A DNA stretch of 64,000 nt, taken from assembly GCA_009731375.1 (NCBI GenBank), contig BJOX01000049.1, forward strand, positions 1,061,351 to 1,125,350, written 5' to 3'. The position numbers and the translations under genes were made by a program. Numbering within the stretch: the stretch's first letter is position 1; the number at the start of each line of letters is the position of its first letter. The notes beneath the pieces were generated by a model, which saw only the letters and a list, made by a program, of their open reading frames with translations, was not told where the DNA came from and ran no database searches. Positions 57,010-64,000 of this stretch are shown one piece after another. This DNA is from Paulinella micropora (lineage: Eukaryota > Cercozoa > Imbricatea > Euglyphida).

Positions 57010-57174
57010 GTGATTGGTGTATACCATACACCTATGGATCCATTGACCCTTGGATATCATTCAGCCGTTTCCCCCGGGCGCACCACCCCGGACTCGGTCA
57101 TCATCTTTTCTCTCTCAGCCTCTTCCCCCGGGCGCAGCTCCCCGGTTCCGGTCTCACTCTTTCGCTCTCTCTCT

Positions 57175-57218
<44 letters not shown>

Positions 57219-57440
57219 TTCAGAATTCTCTCGCTCTCATCTTCTTTTCTCTCTCATTTTCTTTTCCGGCCCCGAGGGACGCTTCTTCCCCCTCGACCTC
57301 ACCGCTGCCGATGGTGCCCCGATAATTTCAAAGGGCAGGCCTGCCTCCTCCACCTCATCCCATACGACGGTGGGGATACGCCAATCCTCTGTGAGGTCGA
57401 ACGGCATGTCTAAGACCAACCTGGGTCTCGACTGTACCGT
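57010..57440. other. Transition region with a 60-bp direct repeat and (CT)n
   Basis: CAGCC..TTCCCCCGGGCGCA units at 57062 and 57117, (CT)n at 57176-57215, then GC content rises. Short frames here are not convincing. Confidence 0.6.
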
Positions 57441-57498
57441 ATAAGTTGTGTGGTCCTTGTCGTCCAACTCGCCTGCCGCTGCTACAGCGGCTACCTAG

Positions 57499-58231
57499 GC
57501 CCGGCTGCGAGGTGGCGGCCGTGACCAAGTACTCCTGCGGCCTGCGCGAGTTCACGTGCTCGCAGGGCCCCGACTGGGCCCGGGCCCTGGCGGGCCTCAC
57601 GGGGGGCGGCTCCCTGTCCGAGGAGATGTCTTGGCAGTGCACCTCGCCGCTGCAAACCACGGCGGAGGGGCTGGCCCTGCCATACTTGCACCTCCAGCGC
57701 GCGTACCTGTTCGACGCGGAGCGTGGCTTCCTGTACCACACGGCCTTCTGCTTTCTAGCGCACGCCGTGTGGGAGTGGACGAGCGCCCCCTGGGCCAGGC
57801 CGGCCTCGGCCAGCGCTCTGCCGTACCGGCCCGGCCTCTGGGTCGCGGCGGAGGCCCTGCCGGGAGAACCGCAGCCGCTGGCGCACCTGGCCCCGGTGCT
57901 GTCGCAGGAGAAGGTGTGCCCCTTCCCCCTGACGCCGGACGTAGCGCGGGCGGGCCTGGACTCGCTGGCGGTAGAGGCGGCGGGGGGCAGCCGCAATCCC
58001 GCCTGCTCGGCCGAGCCCGTGCCGGCCCGCGACACGCTCAGGCTGGCGCTGGACGAGCAGGCCGTGCGGTGCTACCCCCTGTGGCTCAACGCCGTGCTGC
58101 CCGAGGGCTACTTGCACCAGTACCGCTGCCGGCCGGCCGGCGGAGGTTTGCTGGACCTGGACTGCCTCGTCCAGGTCACGCCCGGCACGGCGAGGCTGTC
58201 GCTCGGCGCTCTCCTGGCCCAGTGCGCCTGA
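57499..58231 (+). CDS. Unknown GC-rich protein, probable last exon
   Basis: Open from before 57499 (possible acceptor CTACCTAG) to TGA at 58229, about 244 residues. Residues look globular: CEVAAVTKYSCGLREFTCSQ, MSWQCTSPLQTTAEGLALPY, FLYHTAFCFLAHAVWEWTS. There is no ATG before about 57625 in frame, so this is more likely an exon than a complete gene. I recognise no family. Other frames on both strands are also open because of GC bias, but this one has the most balanced composition. Confidence 0.55.
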
Positions 58232-58677
58232 AAGAAAAAGTTTATCGTGTTACTCCCTGACTTTGACTGTAACTTGTCTGTGCCAGAATCGGTAAAAAAT
58301 GAAACCAGGACAAAAGTAATTCCGTAAAAGTTGTAATCACGGTGGGGTTGCGGACGATTCGTTTTCTTGGGACCGTGTTCCCCCCAGGTCTCCCCACTTT
58401 TTCGCGGGGGTGGGTATCTGTCGTCAGCTGACGTTCAACAGCCGTTGCCGCCCCGCTCGTCCTCCCCCGGGGCGTCCGTCAGGCCAGGGGTCGTCGCGCA
58501 GGGAGGAGGGAGAGAGGGGCGGGAGACGGAGGAGGTCGGAGGAGCGCCGAGCTGGCGGCGGCGACGACGTCCAGCCACGAAAGAAGTAGGGAGAGGGGGC
58601 TAGGCACGCGTCGTTGACCCGGAGAACGAGGGAGGGGCAAGCAGCGCCGCCGGGCGTCCCAACCGGGCGCCCCAACC

Positions 58678-58711
<34 letters not shown>

Positions 58712-58890
58712 GGCGCCCCCCCCCCCCCCCCCCCCCCCCCCNNNNNNNNNNGTGGTTTGGTTCCTCTTTTTACTTAAAGCCACCCCAGTTGCAGTACTGT
58801 CAGAGTTAGCGCTCGTGCCCTGCACGAGCGCCACCCTACCGAGCGCACACCGCCCTCGCCTTCCAGCCCGGGTATCGCAGTTACTGCGTC
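58232..58890. other. GC-rich non-coding stretch with poly-C and a join
   Basis: 58430-58640 resembles 60440-60640. Poly-C (about 58679-58741, broken by GGGGCG) runs into a 10-N join at 58742. Confidence 0.7.
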
Positions 58891-60369
58891 TTACCATATT
58901 ATCCCGCTCAGGAAGTGCAGAACGTCGTCCTCTTCCTCCTCGTCCTCTGATGGCAGCAGCAATTCCTTGAGCTGCGGCAAACGCGCCAGCCCCGCGGCCG
59001 CCACCCCGGCGCTCGGGCGGCAATGGCGCAGGTCTAGGTGTTGCAGCCGGTCCAGCCGCGCCAAGTGCGCGAGCCCCGCACCCTTCAGTTCCCAGCAGTA
59101 GCTCAAGTCAAGGTATTGCAGCCGGTGCAGGCCCGCCAAGTGCGCGAGCCCCTCATCCGTCAGTTCCCGGCAGTAGCTCAAGTCCAAGTGTTGCAGCTGG
59201 TGCAGGTCTGCCAAGTGCGCGAGGCCCGCACCCGTCAGTCGTTGGCAATAGGTCAAGTCCAAGTGTTGCAGCTGGTACAGGTCCGCCAAGTGCGCCAGCC
59301 TCGCATCCGTCAGATCCTCCCCATGCCGCAGCGCCAGCTGTCGCAGGTTGTGTAAGCCGGCCAAGTGCGCAAGCCCTGCATCCGTCCGGCAACAGAAACT
59401 CAGGTCTAGGTGCTGCAGCGTGCGCAGCCCCGCCAAATGTCCCAGGCCCGCATCCGTCAGTCCGGAACAAGACTTCAGATCTAGGTGTTGCAGCGTGTGC
59501 AGCCCCGCCAAATGTCTCAGACCCGCATCCTCCAGGCCCCGGCAGTACCTCAAGTTGAGGTGTTGTAGCCTGGGCAAATTGGCTATGTGGATCAGCCCCG
59601 CCCCCGTCAGTCGGCGGCATTGGCTCAGGTCTAGGTGCTGCAGCAGGCGCAGCTCCGCCAAGTGCTGGAGCCCGGGGTCCGTCAGTTCCCAGCAGTAGCT
59701 CAAGTCAAGGTATTGCAGCTGGTGCAGCCCTGCCAAGTGTTGTAGCCCCCCCGGCCGTCGCAGGCAGCGGTGCATGCCCAGGCGTTGCAGTTGTCGCAGC
59801 TCGGCCAAGGGAGCAAGCCCCGCCTCCGTCATTCTGTGGCATAGCCCCAATTCCAGGTGTTGCAGCTGGGCCAGCCGGCCCAAGGGCAAGAACCCTTCGT
59901 CCGTCGGGCCGGCGCAATCCTTCAGATCTAGGTAGCACAGGTCCGGGAAGGCTGCGACTACGCCTCTCAACAACGCCGAGATTGCCTCGGCCGCGGACAC
60001 GCGAGGCTCACCTTGCACCACGAGCCCCTCGACGTGGATATGAGCACGGAGCGCGCGGACCTCGGCTAGGGGGTCGGCGGCGCTTCCCTTTACTACGACC
60101 CTAGCCCGGGGCCGGGCCCCGGCGCCCCAGGCCTGTCCCCAGACCCGCACCAAGGGCCCGAGCTGCGGCCGGGCTACCAGGTCCAGCGTGAAGTCACCGG
60201 CGCCGGCCGCCTGCCAGGCCGCGGGTGTCCGCAGCTGCCGGTCGTACTCTGGTGCCGCACAGGCCAACGCAGCCAGGTCGGTCCAGCCCAGCCAGCGCAG
60301 GAGCCGCGGGTGGGGGCTGAGATCCGGGGCCAGGCCGGAGTCCCCCCTCCTCGAGGGTAGCGTGGCCAT
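58891..60369 (-). CDS. F-box-like leucine-rich-repeat protein
   Basis: 492 residues from ATG at 60369 to TAA at 58891, with no intron needed. The N-terminus has an F-box-like segment (LLRWLGWTDLAALACAAPEY followed by LRTPAAW). From about residue 150 there are some 13 LRRs of the cysteine-containing type: LTDAGLAHLAGLHNLRQL and LQHLDLSYCRELTDEGLAHL patterns. The end is acidic (SEDEEEEDD). Such proteins usually select substrates for SCF ubiquitin ligases; that role is inferred. Very similar repeats are also known from amoeba-associated chlamydiae, so origin is open. The frame stays open upstream of this ATG to the gap. Confidence 0.85.
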   Translation of the reverse strand: MATLPSRRGDSGLAPDLSPHPRLLRWLGWTDLAALACAAPEYDRQLRTPAAWQAAGAGDFTLDLVARPQLGPLVRVWGQAWGAGARPRARVVVKGSAADPLAEVRALRAHIHVEGLVVQGEPRVSAAEAISALLRGVVAAFPDLCYLDLKDCAGPTDEGFLPLGRLAQLQHLELGLCHRMTEAGLAPLAELRQLQRLGMHRCLRRPGGLQHLAGLHQLQYLDLSYCWELTDPGLQHLAELRLLQHLDLSQCRRLTGAGLIHIANLPRLQHLNLRYCRGLEDAGLRHLAGLHTLQHLDLKSCSGLTDAGLGHLAGLRTLQHLDLSFCCRTDAGLAHLAGLHNLRQLALRHGEDLTDARLAHLADLYQLQHLDLTYCQRLTGAGLAHLADLHQLQHLDLSYCRELTDEGLAHLAGLHRLQYLDLSYCWELKGAGLAHLARLDRLQHLDLRHCRPSAGVAAAGLARLPQLKELLLPSEDEEEEDDVLHFLSGIIW

Positions 60370-60689
60370 GTCAGGGGGGAAGCAGGCAGCTAGTGAGTTG
60401 GGCGGCAGCTTTGGGGTACCTAGGGCTGCCACTGACGCCTGCCGCGGCTGGGCAGGACGCCCCAGGGGGGGGAGCCAGAGTGGGTGGAAGGAAGAGGAAG
60501 GGGGGGTGCGGGGCGGGGGGGCCAGAGTGAGAGAGGAAGGAGGGGGAGGGGGTGCGGGAGCTGGCGGCGGCGGCGCCCGGCACCGGGAGCAAGGCTGGGC
60601 ACGCGTGGTTGACTGCCGGGGGAGGGGAGGAGGTACTACGATCGGGCGTCCCTGCCGGAGGAGGCTGGGGAGGGGGGGGGGGGGGGGGG
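60370..60689. promoter_or_regulatory. Upstream region of the LRR gene
   Basis: GC-rich, G-tract-laden, containing GGCACGCGTGGTTGAC at about 60597-60612, a motif shared with 58604-58619. It ends in about 22 G at the gap. Confidence 0.4.
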
Positions 60690-61180
60690 NNNNNNNNNNN
60701 NNNNNNNNNNNNNNNNNNNNNNNNNNNNNNNNNNNNNNNNNNNNNNNNNNNNNNNNNNNNNNNNNNNNNNNNNNNNNNNNNNNNNNNNNNNNNNNNNNNN
60801 NNNNNNNNNNNNNNNNNNNNNNNNNNNNNNNNNNNNNNNNNNNNNNNNNNNNNNNNNNNNNNNNNNNNNNNNNNNNNNNNNNNNNNNNNNNNNNNNNNNN
60901 NNNNNNNNNNNNNNNNNNNNNNNNNNNNNNNNNNNNNNNNNNNNNNNNNNNNNNNNNNNNNNNNNNNNNNNNNNNNNNNNNNNNNNNNNNNNNNNNNNNN
61001 NNNNNNNNNNNNNNNNNNNNNNNNNNNNNNNNNNNNNNNNNNNNNNNNNNNNNNNNNNNNNNNNNNNNNNNNNNNNNNNNNNNNNNNNNNNNNNNNNNNN
61101 NNNNNNNNNNNNNNNNNNNNNNNNNNNNNNNNNNNNNNNNNNNNNNNNNNNNNNNNNNNNNNNNNNNNNNNNNNNNNNNN

Positions 61181-63591
61181 GCGTGTGCGCGCCGGGCAAC
61201 GACCACACCGCGGCCGACAAGTGCTCCGCCAGCACGCCCTCCCGGGCGTCGGACCCCCGCCTGGCCTCCTGCAGCAGGGTGACCTTGACGTGCTCTAGGT
61301 GGCGGTAGAGCACGAGCACCGACAGCAACAGGCGCACGCACAGGCGCAGGTCGTGCGTCGGGCCGGAGGCCGGGGCCTTGGCGTCCGTGTACAGCGCGTG
61401 CGGGGCTGCCTCGAAGAGCAGGCGCGCGGTGTTGGCGAGCTGGGCGGTGAGAGTCCGCAGCCAGAAGATCTGCTGCGCGTAGCGAGAGTCGGCCGCGCCC
61501 GCCTGGCGCCCGTTGACTGCCTCCGGGACGCCGGCCAGGGCCTCGACAAAGGACTTGGCCCCGCGCCGGTGTAGCAGCAGCATGAAGCCGTTCAGCAGGG
61601 CCAGGTGTAAGGCCAGGCCCGCGGGGGCGTCCTCCAGCGCCGTCAGGTCCTGCCACCAGGCCGCGCGGCTCCCGTGCTCCGGGGGCTGGCCGTGCTGCTC
61701 GGCCCGCAGGATGGCCGACTGGGTGTGCGTCTGCCAGCCCCACGCGGTGGTCAGGTCGCTCGCCACGTACAGGCTGAGCTGCACGATGAGGTCTCGCTCG
61801 GCGGCGGCCGGCAGCGCCCGCGGGGCGATAGCGGCCGACAAAGACAGCACCTGCTCCCTGGTGCGGGCCTCCAGCTGCAGCAGCGAGGCCGCCGTGGGCC
61901 GTCCGTAGTGGCTCTCGAGGGCGGGGTCGGGGTCCTCGGGGGCCGGCCGGCCGTCGGCGGGGGTCGCGAAGCGGGCCTCCGGCTCCAGCGGCAGGGACAG
62001 CGCCTCCCAGGGCCGGATGTGCCGGGCCGCGCACAGCAGCCCTACCGCATCGCTGTCGAACATGAGGCTCACGTTGTGGTCCTCCGCCGCCGGCAGCTGG
62101 GCCAAGAAGGGGTTCAGCCGCTCCCACCACGGCGCCCGACAGGAAACTCCGGACCAGGAAGGCGTTGCGGCGGGTGTAGGCACAGAGCTGCTGCACGTCG
62201 TCCTCGGCGACCTGGACCGCCAGCACCAGCCTGAGCAGCTGGGCCAGGTTCTGGGCCACCTGGGCCGGCAGGAGCTCCTCGCGCGCCGGCCCGTCCTCCG
62301 TGGCCGGGGCGCCTTCGGTGCGCCGGCAGTGCAGTTTGTCCAGCAGCACCTGCGACCAGCTGCAGGACCGTGGCTCGCGGGGGCTTTCCCAGGGCGGGGG
62401 GCCGATCAGGGTTTCGAGGCACGCGTAGAAGAGGAGCAGGTGCCACTGGTGGGCGGTCGTCAGGTCCAGGCCCCGGGTAGAGGTGCGGCTCTCGTCGCCC
62501 AGCCCGGCGCAGAGGTCCAGCAGCTCTGGCGGCAGCAACGGTATTTCGTACTGCACCATGCGCGGGGGCTGGGCGGACCCGCGCGCGCTCGCCGTGCCGG
62601 GGTGGCGGTGGAAACAGCGCAGCACCCAGGCGGGCACGCACTGGCGCGAACGAATCGGCATGGGCCTGTTCTCCTTGGGGCTGTACGAGTGCGCCCGCTG
62701 CCCGCTGTACAAGACGCAGACCCCGGAGGGGCACTCGCCGATGACGCTGTCGGCCTCGGCGCCGCGGGAGGGCGTCTCGCCGTGGCGGAACACCACCCGC
62801 GCGCTGTCCGTGTCATAGCGCAGCAACGAGCCCCCGTGCTTGCTGGCGTGCACCTCGTTCCACCAGGCCCAGTCGGTCTCCGTCTGCAGCGGCCGGCGCG
62901 GCCCTGCCCCTAGCGCCGGGCTGGCCCCGGGGGGCCCGCCCCCCGGCCCCCCCCCCGAGCCCCGCCTCCGCCCCCGTAGCGCCCGCCCCCCGGGGGCCGG
63001 GGGGGGCCGGGCGCCCTCCGGAGCCCCGCCGGAGGGCTCACCGCCGAAAGGCGGGTCCCCCGGGGTCGACCCGGCGGCGTGGCTCCGGAGGGTGTCCGGG
63101 AGCTGGGCGTTCGCCCCGTCCGGCGGCGCGGGAGGCAGCCGGAGGGCCGCCTGCGCTGGCACCGGGGCAGGGCACGGCCCCGCGTCCGCCCACGCTCGGG
63201 GCGGCTCGGCGTCCGCCTGCGCAGGAGGGGGCTCGGTCTCCTCCGCCTGCGCAGGGAGTGGCTCAGCTTCCGCCCACGCTCGGGGGGGCTCGGCCTCCTC
63301 CGCCTGCGCAGGGAGGGGCTCGGCCTCCTCCGCCTGCGCAGGGAGGGGCTCGGCCTCCTCCGCCTGCGCAGGGAGCGGCCCGGCCTCCTCCGCCCACGCT
63401 CGGGGAGGGGCGGCCTCCTCCGCCTGCGCAGGGAGGGGCTCGGCCTCCTCCGCGTGCGCAGGGAGGGGCTCGGCCTCCTCCGCGTGCGCAGGGAGCGGCC
63501 CGGCCTGCGTGGGCACTGGAAGAAGCTCGGCGCCCGCCCAAGTATCTGCGTCGGCCTGCCTCATCGGCACGCGGGGCGGCTCGGCGTGCAC
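61181..63591 (-). CDS. Large unknown GC-rich gene with decapeptide repeat (apparent frameshift)
   Basis: Minus strand, entering from the gap at 63644 and running into the gap at 60690-61180. It starts (ATG at 63591 or beyond) with about ten PLPAQAEEAE-type decapeptides, then a Pro/Gly-rich stretch. A globular part follows: TETDWAWWNEVHASKHGGSL, VPAWVLRCFHRHPGTA, HQWHLLLFYACLETLIGPPP, CAYTRRNAFLVRSFLSG. Near 62133 the good frame shifts by one base to WWERLNPFLAQLPAAEDHNV and continues LMFDSDAVGLLCAARHIRPW and HDLRLCVRLLLSVLVLYRHL. No family recognised. Confidence 0.65.
63190..63520. repeat. 30-bp coding tandem repeat
   Basis: About eleven 30-bp units (CTCCTCCGCCTGCGCAGGGA core) encode PLPAQAEEAE-type decapeptides on the minus strand. 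Two alternative unit types (CCTGCGCAGG and CCACGCTCGG) are interspersed. Confidence 0.92.
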
Positions 63592-64000
63592 CTGGGAGGG
63601 TGCCCGGGCGGGTGCCCGGGGGGGGGGGGGGGGGGGGCCCCCCNNNNNNNNNNNNNNNNNNNNNNNNNNNNNNNNNNNNNNNNNNNNNNNNNNNNNNNNN
63701 NNNNNNNNNNNNNNNNNNNNNNNNNNNNNNNNNNNNNNNNNNNNNNNNNNNNNNNNNNNNNNNNNNNNNNNNNNNNNNNNNNNNNNNNNNNNNNNNNNNN
63801 NNNNNNNNNNNNNNNNNNNNNNNNNNNNNNNNNNNNNNNNNNNNNNNNNNNNNNNNNNNNNNNNNNNNNNNNNNNNNNNNNNNNNNNNNNNNNNNNNNNN
63901 NNNNNNNNNNNNNNNNNNNNNNNNNNNNNNNNNNNNNNNNNNNNNNNNNNNNNNNNNNNNNNNNNNNNNNNNNNNNNNNNNNNNNNNNNNNNNNNNNNNN

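Noticed and set aside
57556-58260. Gly/Arg-rich second frame and two antisense frames over the GC-rich exon
   Set aside because: GC-biased shadows; the chosen frame has balanced hydrophobic, Cys and aromatic content.
58891-63591. Single 1566-residue minus-strand protein
   Set aside because: The frame is bridged by a 491-base N gap of uncertain length, and its middle part has shadow composition where the neighbouring frame looks coding. Treated as two genes.

Overview
This window is nuclear DNA of a microbial eukaryote, probably a protist or alga; I cannot place it further. The evidence is one gene cut by dozens of GT-AG introns, a hybrid histidine kinase (a class absent from animals), a Ty1/copia LTR retrotransposon, a non-LTR retrotransposon and tRNA-derived SINEs. 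There are no bacterial-style operons. The assembly contains runs of N, including several exact 10-base joins of unknown size.

Region 1 (1-46,225) is essentially a single gene on the + strand. I recognise 46 exons, about 4.9 kb of coding sequence, spread over 45 kb. They encode part of an extracellular domain, one transmembrane helix, HisKA with the phosphoacceptor His, HATPase_c with N, G1, F and G2 boxes, a degenerate receiver-like domain interrupted by an Asn/Ser-rich insert, a long Ser/Pro/basic linker, and a C-terminal receiver (REC) with a low-complexity tail. Reading phase is continuous across almost every junction, which is the main support for the model. The 5' end lies before the window or in unrecognised exons, the exon for the REC phosphoacceptor Asp is probably in the gap at 42,670-43,076, and one donor (33,445) is non-standard. 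The introns are almost pure simple repeats (ATCT, CATA, CCTA, TTG, TTC, CTTT, CT/GT, ATT, TAG, TATATC). Embedded in them are decayed partial copies of neighbouring exons, here called exon echoes: most exons have one to six.

Nested in these introns are a 5'-truncated non-LTR retrotransposon with a restriction-like endonuclease (25,951-27,893), other fragments sharing its 3' end (1-258, 8,961-9,604), a related fragment (20,569-20,832), a further element (20,123-20,397) and three SINE copies. The non-LTR pieces mostly sit inside, or run into, (ATCT)n arrays.

Region 2 (46,226-57,430) holds a young complete Ty1/copia element (47,024-54,591, 311-bp LTRs differing at one site, 5-bp target duplication), then AT-balanced DNA with two minisatellites (59-bp and 30-bp units).

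Region 3 (57,430-63,643) changes abruptly to GC-rich, densely coding DNA: an unknown protein exon (+), an F-box-like leucine-rich-repeat gene (-), and a large unknown gene (-) with an N-terminal decapeptide repeat and an apparent one-base frameshift.
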